DNA of 64,000 nt from contig NZ_JAASAF010000007.1 in assembly GCF_012726195.1 (NCBI RefSeq), forward strand, positions 62,001 to 126,000, read 5' to 3'. Position 1 is the first letter of the stretch. Each line of letters starts with the position of its first letter. A model generated the notes under the pieces. That model worked only from the letters and a program-made list of their open reading frames with translations. It ran no database searches and was not told where the DNA came from. Source of the DNA: Rhodococcus sp. HNM0563. GTDB lineage: Bacteria > Actinomycetota > Actinomycetes > Mycobacteriales > Mycobacteriaceae. Below, piece by piece: positions 1 through 8,317 of this stretch. The position numbers and the translations under genes were made by a program.

Positions 1-525
1 CATCTGGCGATCATGGAACGCGGGAACGTCCTCTACGTCGACAAGGTGATCGGCACCCACAACATCACCGTCCAGGGTGCTCGGGTGGGGGCCCGCCTCG
101 ACGCCCACTGCACCGCGGTGGGCAAGGTTCTCCTCGCCCAATTCGACAAGCCGGAGTTGGCCAATTACCTCGCGAAGCATCCGCTCCGCCGGTTGACACC
201 TTCGACGACCACGAGTCCCCACGCCCTCGCCGACGCACTCACCACCGTGCGCTCGAGCGGGTTCGCTACAGACATGGGTGAAACGGTGTCGGAGGTGCAT
301 TGTGTCGCGGCCCCGGTTCGTGATGACCTCGGGTCGGTGGTCGCAGCCATCAGCCTGAGCGTGCCCGCCACGCGCTTCACTGCCCGCCGGCATCAGCTCG
401 AACGTGCGGTGGTGGCGGCGGCGCACGAGGTCACCCGTGCGGTCGCTGACGCCGCAGATGCCGAGCCGTCGGTGTCTCGCGACTACCCCGCGCTACAGCC
501 TGTCCCGGACATTCGTGCCTCATGA
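1..525 (+). CDS. IclR-family transcriptional regulator, C-terminal part (5' end outside window)
   Basis: The reading frame is open from base 1, so the gene starts upstream of the window; 174 residues are visible. They form the effector-binding (IclR C-terminal, GAF-like) domain: the LDAHCTAVGKVLLA segment and the RSSGFATDMGE...VAAPVRDDLGSVVAAISLS stretch are typical of the family. The N-terminal winged helix is not in view. IclR proteins usually sit beside the aromatic-catabolic genes they control, and this one lies 47 bases upstream of the hydratase gene on the same strand, so a role in regulating the meta-cleavage genes is likely but inferred. The ligand is unknown. Confidence 0.85.
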   Translation, partial: HLAIMERGNVLYVDKVIGTHNITVQGARVGARLDAHCTAVGKVLLAQFDKPELANYLAKHPLRRLTPSTTTSPHALADALTTVRSSGFATDMGETVSEVHCVAAPVRDDLGSVVAAISLSVPATRFTARRHQLERAVVAAAHEVTRAVADAADAEPSVSRDYPALQPVPDIRAS

Positions 526-572
526 CCCGGCGGGGAGCTCGAACAGGCAGTACCGACAGAAACAGAGGAGCA

Positions 573-1364
573 ATGGATACCGCTGTCCAGAAGGCCGCCG
601 ATCGTCTGCTCGAGGTGTATCGCACCGGTGAGCCGATCGACCCGCTCACTCCCGAGCATCCCGACGCGACCCTCGAGCTCGCATATCGCATCCAGCAGAG
701 GCAGGTCGAGCAGTGGGTGCTCGCCGGGGATATCGTCAAGGGCCACAAAGTGGGTTTGGCCTCCCGTGCGATCCAACGTCAGATGGGAGTCGATCAACCC
801 GACTTCGGTCACCTCACCCAGAGCATGTTCCACCTCGAACATCACCCGATTCCTGAGGGGACGTTCCTGCAGCCGCGAATCGAGCCGGAGGTGGCATTCG
901 TTCTCGGCAGGCCACTGACAGGGCCCGGCGTCACAGTGGCGGAGGCTGCCCGCGCCGTCGATTTCGTGCTCCCTGCGCTCGAGATCGTCGACTCCCGGAT
1001 TCGGGACTGGAAGATCGGGATCTTCGACACGATCGCGGACAACGCATCGTCGGGTGGAGTGATCCTGGGTAGCCGACCCGTCGCACTCGACTCACTGGAT
1101 CTGCGGCTGGCCGGATGCAACCTGCACATCGACGGCGAACTTGTCGCAACGGGAGCGGGCGGCGCCGTCCTCGGCTCGCCGCTCAACGCTCTGGTGTGGT
1201 TGGCCAACACCGTCGGACCTCTGGGCGTGACACTCGAACCCGGCCACATAGTGCTGCCGGGTTCGATGACCGCGGCACATGCGGTCTCGCCGGGGGATTC
1301 AGTGGTGGCGACGATCAATGGACTCGGCAGCGTCACCGCCGTGCTCGGGAAGGACGAGAAGTGA
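573..1364 (+). CDS. 2-hydroxypenta-2,4-dienoate (2-keto-4-pentenoate) hydratase
   Basis: This 263-residue protein belongs to the MhpD/XylJ/BphE hydratase family, which adds water to 2-hydroxy-2,4-dienoates to give 4-hydroxy-2-oxo acids in the lower meta-cleavage pathway. The family metal-site region appears as RIEPEVAFVLGRPLTGPG. The ATG at 573 is chosen because AGAGGAG lies just upstream and the protein then begins like its relatives; the frame stays open to 522 without a better ribosome site. It overlaps the next gene by 4 bases (GTGA). The neighbour is a paralogous decarboxylase of identical length; in related pathways the two enzymes form a complex that protects the unstable dienol. Long-chain 4-hydroxy-2-oxo acids would result from alkylcatechols. 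Confidence 0.9.
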   Translation: MDTAVQKAADRLLEVYRTGEPIDPLTPEHPDATLELAYRIQQRQVEQWVLAGDIVKGHKVGLASRAIQRQMGVDQPDFGHLTQSMFHLEHHPIPEGTFLQPRIEPEVAFVLGRPLTGPGVTVAEAARAVDFVLPALEIVDSRIRDWKIGIFDTIADNASSGGVILGSRPVALDSLDLRLAGCNLHIDGELVATGAGGAVLGSPLNALVWLANTVGPLGVTLEPGHIVLPGSMTAAHAVSPGDSVVATINGLGSVTAVLGKDEK

Positions 1365-2152
1365 GCGGACAAGGCTGGAGCGCGGCTCGGATAGCGGACC
1401 AACTGTTGCGGGCGGAAAGCACCGTGACGGCCCAGGCATCGATTCTGGCCGAATGGGACGGACTCGACCTCGAAACGGCCTACGAGGCACAGGATATCGC
1501 ATTGCGTATTCGCGTCGCCCGGGGTGAGACGATCACCGGTGTGAAGCTGGGTGTCACGTCGAAGGCAAAACAGCAGCAGGTCGGGGTCGATTCCCCGTCG
1601 ACGGCGTGGCTGACCGACGCGATGATCCTTCCGATCGGAGAGCCCGTTCCGCTGGGGAGAATGATCCACACGCGTGCCGAACCGGAAATCGCGTTCGTGA
1701 TGGGACGTCGTCTGGAAGGTCCAGGGGTGTCCGCGGCGACGGCGTTGGCGGCAGTGGATCACGTGGTCGGAGCGATCGAACTCATCGACAGCCGCTATTC
1801 CGGCTACAAGTTCTCGATGATGGACGCCGTCGCAGACAACAATTCGTCCGGACTGTACGTGACCGGTCCGATCGCAGTGCGTCCGGAGTCGCTGGATCTG
1901 GGGCTGGAGGCGTGCCTACTCGAGGTCGACGGCGAGGTCGTCGACTCGGCGACGGGCGCTGCGGTCCATGGTCATCCGGCCGAAGCACTTGCGTTCGCCG
2001 CGAATACGCTCGCAGAGCGTGGATTGGCGATCGAACCGGGTTGGGTCGTGCTCACCGGCGGGATGACCGACGCGGTCCCGGTGCGTCCCGGCGTGGGGAT
2101 CGCGGCGCACTTCACCAGTCTCGGAACCGTGACAGTGACGGGAGTCGAATGA
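1361..2152 (+). CDS. 4-oxalocrotonate (2-oxo-3-hexenedioate) decarboxylase
   Basis: A 263-residue member of the same fumarylacetoacetase-like superfamily as the preceding gene, but closer to the DmpH/XylI decarboxylases. It should remove CO2 from the 2-oxo-3-hexenedioate made by the tautomerase, giving the dienol for the hydratase. Visible signatures are AEPEIAFVMGRRLEGPG and the MMDAVADNNSSG segment, which parallels IFDTIADNASSG in the hydratase. The start is GTG inside a GTGA overlap with the upstream stop; no separate ribosome site is needed under translational coupling. The stop overlaps the next start by one base. Assignment as decarboxylase rather than second hydratase rests on family resemblance and on the neighbouring tautomerase. 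Confidence 0.85.
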   Translation: MSGQGWSAARIADQLLRAESTVTAQASILAEWDGLDLETAYEAQDIALRIRVARGETITGVKLGVTSKAKQQQVGVDSPSTAWLTDAMILPIGEPVPLGRMIHTRAEPEIAFVMGRRLEGPGVSAATALAAVDHVVGAIELIDSRYSGYKFSMMDAVADNNSSGLYVTGPIAVRPESLDLGLEACLLEVDGEVVDSATGAAVHGHPAEALAFAANTLAERGLAIEPGWVVLTGGMTDAVPVRPGVGIAAHFTSLGTVTVTGVE

Positions 2153-2349
2153 TGCCGTTCATCGATGTGACGATCTCGGAGGGGCGGTCACCCGACCAGC
2201 TCAGGGCCCTGATCCACGAACTGACGGTTGCGGCGCAGCGTGCCCTGGACGCCCCACTGGCCAATATCCGGGTGGTGCTGCGGGAAACGCCGCTGACACA
2301 TTTCGCGGCGGGCGACGTGACGATCGCCGAACGACATGCGGCGAAGTAG
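2152..2349 (+). CDS. 4-oxalocrotonate tautomerase (small, Pro-1 type)
   Basis: A 65-residue enzyme of the classic 4-OT family (DmpI/XylH), usually a hexamer, which isomerises 2-hydroxymuconate to 2-oxo-3-hexenedioate. Two consecutive ATG codons occur at 2149 and 2152. I choose 2152 because the catalytic residue of the family is an N-terminal proline exposed after Met removal, and only this start gives Met-Pro (MPFIDVTISEGRSPDQ). The Arg residues in SEGRSPDQLR and in IRVVLRE fit the family active site. The stop of the decarboxylase (2150-2152) overlaps it, so the three genes hydratase-decarboxylase-tautomerase are one coupled unit. Confidence 0.9.
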   Translation: MPFIDVTISEGRSPDQLRALIHELTVAAQRALDAPLANIRVVLRETPLTHFAAGDVTIAERHAAK

Positions 2350-2481
2350 GCCGGATCCGAGTATGCCGAATATCGAGTGCTCAACGGATGCGCGCATTCC
2401 GTCATCGTGCCAGTGTCCGTTCCGATGTGTCCCACGGCGATAGACAGGGTATTCCATGACTTTCGAACCGGAGTGACCAGT

Positions 2482-3744
2482 ATGACGACGACAGACCAGC
2501 AGGTGCCGACGATCGGCGAGCCGAAGTCCGCTCCTGAGCGACTCGCGGATCGGATGTACCACGACCTACTGTCTCCGCCGGAGGTGCAGGAGATCCGCTC
2601 CAAGGTGAGGCGGTCTGCCACGCGGGCGATCGCTCCGATCGCGGCGCGTATTGCCGGCGGAGACGAGCGCGTGGACGGTTTCCCTCGGGATGCATTCGAA
2701 GCGATGGGCCGCGACGGACTTTTTCGCATCCCCTTCGCTGCCGACGTCGGCGGTGACGATCTGACGTACCGCGCTACGGCAACGGCTGTCGCCGTCGAGG
2801 AGCTGGCCTACCATTCGAACAGCGTGGCAGCGATTTTCGACGTCCACTGCATCCTCGCGGGCACTGCTCTCGATCAAGGCGACGAATCGCAGCGCCGTCG
2901 GTGGTTGCGCCCGATCGTTGCGGGTGAGCTCGTCGGATCGTTCGCGACGAGCGAACCGGGGGCCTCGAGCGACCTCTCGCCCGTCGCGGTGCAGACGGTT
3001 GCGGTGGCGGACGGCGACGAGTGGATACTCACAGGGCGGAAGCGATGGATCACCAACTCGGTGGTCGCGGGGGTCGTGGTGGTCCTGGCACGTACCGGGG
3101 ACAATTTGACCACGTTCATCGTGCCGACGAACACTCCTGGAGTGGCGATCGGTACCGCCGACCGTAAACTGGGCAACCGTGGACAGATCACCGCAGACGT
3201 GATTCTCGACGGCGTGCGGCTCGGGCCGGACGCGGTACTGGGTGAGGTCGGCGGCGGACTGCGTATTGCACTGCAGACGCTCACCTACGGCCGGATCGGC
3301 ATCGGAGCCGCTGGTGTCGGGATGGCGCAGGCAGCGTTCGATCGCACTGTCGCGCACCTGAAATCACGGCGCGCGTTCGGTGGGTCGCTGGCGTCCAAAC
3401 AGCATTGGCAGTTCCTTATGGCCGACTATGCGACCGATCTCGACGTTGCGCGCACTCTGTATCTGAAGGCGGCCCTGAGGCTCGATGCGGGGGAGCGGTT
3501 CCCTGAGCCGGAGGCAGCGATGGCGAAGTTGCGTGGAACCGATCTCGCGGCCCGGATCGCACGTGATGCGGTACAGGCATTCGGTGGGCTCGGTTTCGTG
3601 CGTGAGTTGGGTGCGGACGGCACCGAGGGACCGGTGGAGGCGATCTATCGGGACAGTAAGATTGGAGAAATCTACGAGGGCGCCAACGAGATCCAGCGTT
3701 GGGTGCTGGCTCGGCAGATCTTCGGACGTGACCACACGGGATAG
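2482..3744 (+). CDS. Acyl-CoA dehydrogenase of the meta-cleavage cluster
   Basis: A 420-residue acyl-CoA dehydrogenase with the usual helical N-terminal, beta-barrel (FATSEPGASSDLSPVAVQ) and C-terminal helical domains. The catalytic glutamate is present in IYEGANEIQRWVLARQIFG near the C-terminus. The ATG at 2482 follows a GGAG at 2470; upstream in-frame codons lack family similarity. It follows the tautomerase by 132 bases on the same strand and ends at a strong bidirectional hairpin. Its job is not stated by the sequence. My inference is that it oxidises butyryl- or pentanoyl-CoA formed when alkylcatechols run through aldolase and acylating dehydrogenase. A branched-chain or other acyl-CoA substrate is equally possible. 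Confidence 0.85.
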   Translation: MTTTDQQVPTIGEPKSAPERLADRMYHDLLSPPEVQEIRSKVRRSATRAIAPIAARIAGGDERVDGFPRDAFEAMGRDGLFRIPFAADVGGDDLTYRATATAVAVEELAYHSNSVAAIFDVHCILAGTALDQGDESQRRRWLRPIVAGELVGSFATSEPGASSDLSPVAVQTVAVADGDEWILTGRKRWITNSVVAGVVVVLARTGDNLTTFIVPTNTPGVAIGTADRKLGNRGQITADVILDGVRLGPDAVLGEVGGGLRIALQTLTYGRIGIGAAGVGMAQAAFDRTVAHLKSRRAFGGSLASKQHWQFLMADYATDLDVARTLYLKAALRLDAGERFPEPEAAMAKLRGTDLAARIARDAVQAFGGLGFVRELGADGTEGPVEAIYRDSKIGEIYEGANEIQRWVLARQIFGRDHTG

Positions 3745-3761
3745 GTCAGGTGTGCCGTGTC

Positions 3762-3789
3762 GGCCGACCGGAAGTGTCTCCGGTCGGCC
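3762..3789. terminator. Perfect hairpin between convergent genes
   Basis: An 11-bp perfect stem (GGCCGACCGGA, 3762-3772, with its complement at 3779-3789) and a 6-base loop lie between the acyl-CoA dehydrogenase and the convergent AraC gene. There is no T-run, as is common for actinobacterial terminators. It could serve both strands. Confidence 0.7.
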
Positions 3790-3799
3790 TACGCGACTG

Positions 3800-4858
3800 T
3801 CATGGTTGTGCGTCCGGTCGAGCGACTGCTCCGGAATGTGGTTTCGACTGAGCGGCTGTGCCGTGGCGACGGAACTGAGCCGGACTTGCGCCGAATCGGC
3901 GTCGGAAGGCACGGCTGAAGTGGGACACGTCTCGAAATCCGACGTGCTCACTGATTTCCGCCACTGTGAGATCGGTTGTCAGTAGCCGAGTCCGGGCCCG
4001 GTCGAGACGCAGTCCGTAGAGCCACGTCCGCGGTGTCGTTCCGGCTGTGCTGAACAGCTTGTGGATGTACCGCACAGACATTCCCAATTCGGCGCTGATC
4101 TCGGTAGTCGTGTGGTCCGGGTCGTGCAGATACCGTTCCATCATCCGCTGCACACTCTGAAGGTCCTGATAGTGCACGCGCTGTGTGGAGTTCGACGTAG
4201 GTGCCGCATCTCCGATCGTGGTCACGAGCAGATCGAGCGCCGATTCGGCGACCGACGCGGCCGACCGCGTCGACAGCGGGTCGGAGGTGGTTGCCAGTTC
4301 GACGAGAAGCCGTGACACGATGCGACCCATGCCCGCCCGGCCGGAGAATCCTGCACCGGTGACGTCGTGCATGGTGTGCGGGGGCAAGCGCGCGTCCAGT
4401 AGTTCGCGTGGGGCGCGCACTACGACCTGCTCGAATTCGGTCACACCGTCGACGACGAACGGGGCCGTTGCGTCGAGGATCGCGAACGCACCTTGCTCGA
4501 GTACAGCCTCCCGCCCGTTCTGCAGAAGTGCCACGGAACCGCGGGTTATCAGGCACAGGAGGTAGTCGTCGTTCGGGTCCGATGCGATCATCGCAGGTGT
4601 CCGTACGACGGTATGGGGATCGGCTTTCACGAGGCTCATCGTCAACTCGCCGTACGGGCGCACTGCGAGTTCGGCTTCGAATGGACTCATCCCGTCGCGC
4701 CAGTCGACATCCATCTCGCAGTACGTTGCGTCGAGCGTATCTGCCCAGAGCACACGCCGCTCTGTCGATGCGAGTTCATGTGTGCTCAGCACTATTTGCC
4801 GGCCGGTGGCGTCGGTGCAAACGGAGTCATCTATCGGTGCACTGTCGGTCATGTCCAT
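3800..4858 (-). CDS. AraC-family regulator divergent from the P450 genes
   Basis: A 352-residue regulator with an AraC-binding-like cupin N-terminal half (about residues 20-200) and a C-terminal double helix-turn-helix (about 240-335; IHKLFSTAGTTPRTWLY and VAEISEHVGFRDVSHFSRAFRRRFG). I choose the ATG at 4858, which stands 5 bases after GGAGG; an in-frame GTG at 4870 lies inside that ribosome site. It is read divergently from the P450/reductase genes, so it is probably their activator, responding to a guaiacol or alkylphenol. It is clearly paralogous to the regulator at 7303-8307 (shared ADTLD.YCEMDV, VVRTPAMI/VVRSPAMI and FRDVSHFSR segments). Confidence 0.85.
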   Translation of the reverse strand: MDMTDSAPIDDSVCTDATGRQIVLSTHELASTERRVLWADTLDATYCEMDVDWRDGMSPFEAELAVRPYGELTMSLVKADPHTVVRTPAMIASDPNDDYLLCLITRGSVALLQNGREAVLEQGAFAILDATAPFVVDGVTEFEQVVVRAPRELLDARLPPHTMHDVTGAGFSGRAGMGRIVSRLLVELATTSDPLSTRSAASVAESALDLLVTTIGDAAPTSNSTQRVHYQDLQSVQRMMERYLHDPDHTTTEISAELGMSVRYIHKLFSTAGTTPRTWLYGLRLDRARTRLLTTDLTVAEISEHVGFRDVSHFSRAFRRRFGASPAQFRRHGTAAQSKPHSGAVARPDAQP

Positions 4859-4862
4859 ACCT

Positions 4863-4894
4863 ACCTCCACCTTCTAGTGTTCCAGATCACAGGA
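4863..4894. promoter_or_regulatory. Copy 1 of a 32-base element in front of an AraC gene
   Basis: Thirty of 32 bases match the copy at 8318-8349; the first 20 bases are identical. On the minus strand the element carries the GGTGGAGGT ribosome site of the regulator. The rest extends into the divergent promoter region. It may be a shared operator, a shared core promoter, or a relic of duplication. The remaining 4895-4981 stretch should hold the P450 promoter, but I see no convincing -35/-10 pair. Confidence 0.6.
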
Positions 4895-4995
4895 GTTCGA
4901 GCGACGGGCATCCCGCACACCATCGCCGCCCATGCGCTCACTTCCACGGATATTGCACACCTACGAATCCTGATGAGCCCGAAGGAGACGAGACC

Positions 4996-6213
4996 ATGAC
5001 GGTAAGCGCTACCCGCTGGATCGAAGCGATCACGATGGAGGAACTGAACCGTGACCCGAATCCGATCTACGAGCGACTGAGGCGTGAGGCGCCGGTCGCC
5101 TTCGTCCCGGCCGTCGGCATGCATGTTGTCGCCACCCGCGAATTGTGCCTGCAGATTACCCAGGATTCGGAGGCCTGGTCCACAGTGATCGCGCCTTCAG
5201 GGGGGCGGACATTCGGTAAGGGGACGGTGCTCGACTCGAACGGTGAGACGCACCGGAAGCTACGCGAATGGATCGATCCCCAACTGCGCCCTACCGCTGT
5301 CGACTCCTATATTGAGGCGTTGGTCCGGCCCGGCGCACGCACGATCCTCGAAGCGATCGAGGAGATCGGTGCCGTCGACATCCAGGAAGCCTATTTCGCG
5401 CCGGTCAGCGTACGCGCGGTCGGCGACCTTATGGGCTTGACGACGGTGCCCTCGAAAACCTTGGTGCGGTGGTTCCAGACATTGGCCAAGTCCTACGGCA
5501 ACGCGGAAGTCGACGAGAACGGCCAGTTCGTCCACCATGAACCGTTCGAGGCCGGCGACGAAATCAAGAACGAGATCATCGCGACCGTCGACCCTCTGCT
5601 CGACCACTGGACCGTGTATCCGGATCACACGCTCATCTCGCACTGGCTGCATGACGGGATGCCTGACGGGCAGACCAGAGATCGAGCGGAGATCTACCCG
5701 AACATTTACGTGTTCCTGCTCGGGGCGCTGCAGGAGCCGGGTCATGTCATGACTACGACCCTGGCCGGACTCCTCGAAAATCCCGATCAGTTGGAACGGG
5801 TCATCGACGACCCGACGCTGATTCCCCGGGCGATCAACGAGGGCGCACGCTGGGTTGCACCGATCTGGAGTGCTGCGGTCAAGGTCGCCAACCGGGACGT
5901 CGAGCTGGCCGGTGTCGATCTGCCTGCCGGAACGGCTGTGATGCTTGCATACGGTTCGGCCAACCGCGATACATCCGCGTGGGACGACCCGGACGTGTTC
6001 GACGTCGATCGGCCGATGATGCCCCATCTGACCTTCGGATCGGGTGCGCACGCCTGCGCCGGAACCTATCTCGGATCTGCGGTCGTGCGGATTGCACTCG
6101 AGGAGCTGTTCGAGACCATTCCGAACATCGAACCCGACCCGGAACACACGCCGACGTTCTGGGGATGGACCTTCCGCGGACCTCAGAGCCTCCACATCAA
6201 GTGGGAGGTGTGA
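4996..6213 (+). CDS. agcA: Cytochrome P450, CYP255A (AgcA/GcoA) guaiacol O-demethylase type
   Basis: A 405-residue P450 resembling GcoA of Amycolatopsis along its length, with the related AgcA of Rhodococcus as the likely closest function: O-demethylation of (4-alkyl)guaiacol to (4-alkyl)catechol plus formaldehyde. The heme ligand is Cys354 in FGSGAHACAGTYLG; the ExxR is in NEGARW. The I-helix reads LLGALQEPGH and lacks the canonical acid-Thr pair, as in GcoA. By recalled alignment with GcoA, pocket residues Phe75 and Phe395 are kept (Phe73 and Phe393 here) while Phe169 is Tyr167. The ATG at 4996 follows AAGGAGA. Its reductase is encoded 3 bases downstream. The choice between guaiacol and alkylguaiacol as preferred substrate is inferred from the Aph neighbours. 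Confidence 0.85.
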   Translation: MTVSATRWIEAITMEELNRDPNPIYERLRREAPVAFVPAVGMHVVATRELCLQITQDSEAWSTVIAPSGGRTFGKGTVLDSNGETHRKLREWIDPQLRPTAVDSYIEALVRPGARTILEAIEEIGAVDIQEAYFAPVSVRAVGDLMGLTTVPSKTLVRWFQTLAKSYGNAEVDENGQFVHHEPFEAGDEIKNEIIATVDPLLDHWTVYPDHTLISHWLHDGMPDGQTRDRAEIYPNIYVFLLGALQEPGHVMTTTLAGLLENPDQLERVIDDPTLIPRAINEGARWVAPIWSAAVKVANRDVELAGVDLPAGTAVMLAYGSANRDTSAWDDPDVFDVDRPMMPHLTFGSGAHACAGTYLGSAVVRIALEELFETIPNIEPDPEHTPTFWGWTFRGPQSLHIKWEV

Positions 6214-6216
6214 ACG

Positions 6217-7242
6217 ATGGACCACACCATCACTATTTCCGGTCGTGACGCCACATTCCCGGCCGGCTCTGGGCAGTCGGTGCTCGAAGCGGCGCTCCGG
6301 GCGAATCAGTGGCTTCCCCACGCATGCTCGCAGGGAACCTGTGGTACATGCAAGATCCGGGTTGTCTGCGGTGAGGTCGAGTACGGCACTGCCGACGAAT
6401 CGATCCTGTCGCAGGCGGATCGACAGGCCGGGTTGGCGCTGGCCTGCCAGTCGAGTCCACGCACCGATGTCACGGTGGCGCCGCTCGATGAAGGAGCGCC
6501 GGACGGCCCCGTTCATATGCTCCGAGATCATCGCGGCACTGTGGTGGAGCTGTCCGAAATTGCCTGCCGCACGAGACGTCTGGTGATCGAACTCGATGAT
6601 CCGATGGAGTTCTCGGCCGGCCAGTACGCTGAGCTGATCGTGCCGGGACGCGGGATCGCACGGCAGTATTCGATGGCCAACCCGCCGTCCGAGTCCACAC
6701 GTCTCGAGTTTCATATTCGGCTCACAGAAGGTGGGTTGGCCACAGAGCGATGGATCTTCGCGTCTCTGGCCGAAGGGGACCGGGTGGATCTGCGGGGTCC
6801 GTTCGGGAGGTTCGTAATACAAGACACGTACCCCGAACCTGCCATCCTGATCGGCGGAGGAACCGGGCTTGCACCCTTGAAATCGATGGTGCGGCACGCG
6901 TTGAGCAACGATCTTCTGCCTGAGATCCACCTGTTCCACGGTGGTAGGCGCGAGACGGACCTCTACGACGTGGAGTATTTTCGGGCACTTGAAGTGGCCG
7001 ATTGCCGATTCCACTATCACCCGGTGCTCAGCGAGGAGAAATGGGATGGGGCGACCGGGATGGTCACCGGCGCCGTCGTCGACAATTTCGCCAGCTGTAA
7101 AGGCTACCGCGGGTATCTGTGTGGGCCGCCGGCAATGATCACCGCCGCAGTCAAGGCTCTCAAGCGGCGACGGATGGCGCCGAGGCTGATCTTCCGTGAA
7201 GCATTCACCACGCAGCAGGATGTCGTGTCCGTCCCGGTGTGA
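6217..7242 (+). CDS. agcB: P450 reductase: [2Fe-2S] ferredoxin-FAD-NAD(P)H fusion (AgcB/GcoB type)
   Basis: A 341-residue three-domain electron donor for the adjacent P450. Residues 1-90 form a plant-type ferredoxin with cluster ligands Cys37, Cys42, Cys45 and Cys77. The FAD domain follows, with ARQYSMANPP as flavin-binding motif, and then the nicotinamide domain with LIGGGTGLAPLKSM. The domain order matches GcoB and other class IB-like reductases with the ferredoxin at the N-terminus. The start codon is 3 bases past the P450 stop, and a strong terminator hairpin follows the stop, so agcAB is a self-contained two-gene unit. Confidence 0.9.
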   Translation: MDHTITISGRDATFPAGSGQSVLEAALRANQWLPHACSQGTCGTCKIRVVCGEVEYGTADESILSQADRQAGLALACQSSPRTDVTVAPLDEGAPDGPVHMLRDHRGTVVELSEIACRTRRLVIELDDPMEFSAGQYAELIVPGRGIARQYSMANPPSESTRLEFHIRLTEGGLATERWIFASLAEGDRVDLRGPFGRFVIQDTYPEPAILIGGGTGLAPLKSMVRHALSNDLLPEIHLFHGGRRETDLYDVEYFRALEVADCRFHYHPVLSEEKWDGATGMVTGAVVDNFASCKGYRGYLCGPPAMITAAVKALKRRRMAPRLIFREAFTTQQDVVSVPV

Positions 7243-7262
7243 TGGGATTCTCGAGTACTGTG

Positions 7263-7299
7263 CGGCGTCCCCGAGCAGCTTCGGCGGTCGGGGACGCCG
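7263..7299. terminator. Perfect 12-bp hairpin between convergent genes
   Basis: Stem CGGCGTCCCCGA at 7263-7274 pairs perfectly with 7288-7299 around a 13-base loop. It ends the P450/reductase unit and, on the other strand, the convergent AraC gene. Confidence 0.75.
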
Positions 7300-7302
7300 T
7301 AT

Positions 7303-8307
7303 CTAACTCTCCGACATGGAAAGGCTCCGGTATCGGCCGGGGCTGGTGCCGTAGGCGGCTCGGAATGTTCTGCTGAAGTGTGAGACATCTCGGAATCCGG
7401 ATGCGATGCTCACCTCTGCAACGGTGAACGCGGTGGTCAGCAGGTATCTGCGTGCTCGTTCGAGACGAGTGCGGTAGAGCCACGCGCGCGGTGTCGTCCC
7501 CGCATCGCTGAAGAGCTTCTGGATCTGACGCACCGATATGTTCGCCTCGGCCGCGACGTCGCTCAGCGTGAGTTCGGGATCATGGAGACGTTCCTCGACG
7601 ATCTGCTGAACCCGCGCAAGATCGCGGGAATGATGCAAGTCGACGGATCTGGTCGTGTCCGCAGCCCCGGACAGGGCCGTGACCAGCATGTCCAACGTTG
7701 ATGTGGACAGTGCTGTTGCGGGACCGTCGGGAACCTCCTGATCCAGTGTGGAGAGCTCGACGAGAAACCGGCCGACGAGTTTACCGGCGCCCGAGGTGCC
7801 CGGGATCGTTCGAGCGGTCAGGTGCTCGACAACGCGTTCGGGAAGCCGACTTGTCAATAGCTCCCGGGGAATCCTCACAACCGCCTGACGGAAGTCGGTC
7901 GGCGCGTCGAAGTCGAACGGAACCGACAGGTCCAGGAGCGCGAGTGCCCCCTGGTCGAGGCGGGTGGTACGACCGTGTTGTGTCACGGCCACGCTTCCCT
8001 CGGTGACCACGCACACGAGGAATCCGTCGACGCTGTCGGAGCGGATCATCGCCGGTGAGCGGACCACGGTGTGCAATCCGGCGTGGATGCTGCTGACGTG
8101 CAGACCTCCGAACGGATGACCGCCCCACTCTCCATCGAACGGTGTGCGTTCGGGCCACGCGACATCCATCTCGCAGTACAGCGTGTCGAGCGTATCGGCC
8201 CACCTGTTGCGTCCCTCGGTGGTGTCGAGTTCGCGCGTATCGAGTGATACGACTGTCGATTTCGTGTAGTTGCGCGTGGAGTCATCGTTATGTTCGCGCT
8301 CAGTCAT
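7303..8307 (-). CDS. AraC-family regulator divergent from the phenol hydroxylase genes
   Basis: A 334-residue paralog of the regulator at 3800-4858, with the same cupin-like N-terminal half and C-terminal AraC helix-turn-helix pair (IQKLFSDAGTTPRAWLYR; VAEVSIASGFRDVSHFSRTFRAAYG). The ATG at 8307 is taken as start; GTG at 8325 lies within the GGTGGAGGT segment and is less likely. It is read divergently from the aphAB-type genes, and AraC-type activators are known for such alkylphenol hydroxylases in Rhodococcus (AphR). Which effector each of the two paralogs senses cannot be read from the sequence. Confidence 0.85.
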   Translation of the reverse strand: MTEREHNDDSTRNYTKSTVVSLDTRELDTTEGRNRWADTLDTLYCEMDVAWPERTPFDGEWGGHPFGGLHVSSIHAGLHTVVRSPAMIRSDSVDGFLVCVVTEGSVAVTQHGRTTRLDQGALALLDLSVPFDFDAPTDFRQAVVRIPRELLTSRLPERVVEHLTARTIPGTSGAGKLVGRFLVELSTLDQEVPDGPATALSTSTLDMLVTALSGAADTTRSVDLHHSRDLARVQQIVEERLHDPELTLSDVAAEANISVRQIQKLFSDAGTTPRAWLYRTRLERARRYLLTTAFTVAEVSIASGFRDVSHFSRTFRAAYGTSPGRYRSLSMSES

Positions 8308-8317
8308 GTTGCCCTGC

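Noticed and set aside
1115-1360. N-terminal extension of the decarboxylase frame
   Set aside because: The extension overlaps the hydratase coding region and is Arg-rich non-homologous sequence; the GTG at 1361 gives the family length.
5260-7020. A 586-codon minus-strand frame over the P450 and reductase genes
   Set aside because: Antisense shadow; translation is Arg/His-rich with no recognisable domain.
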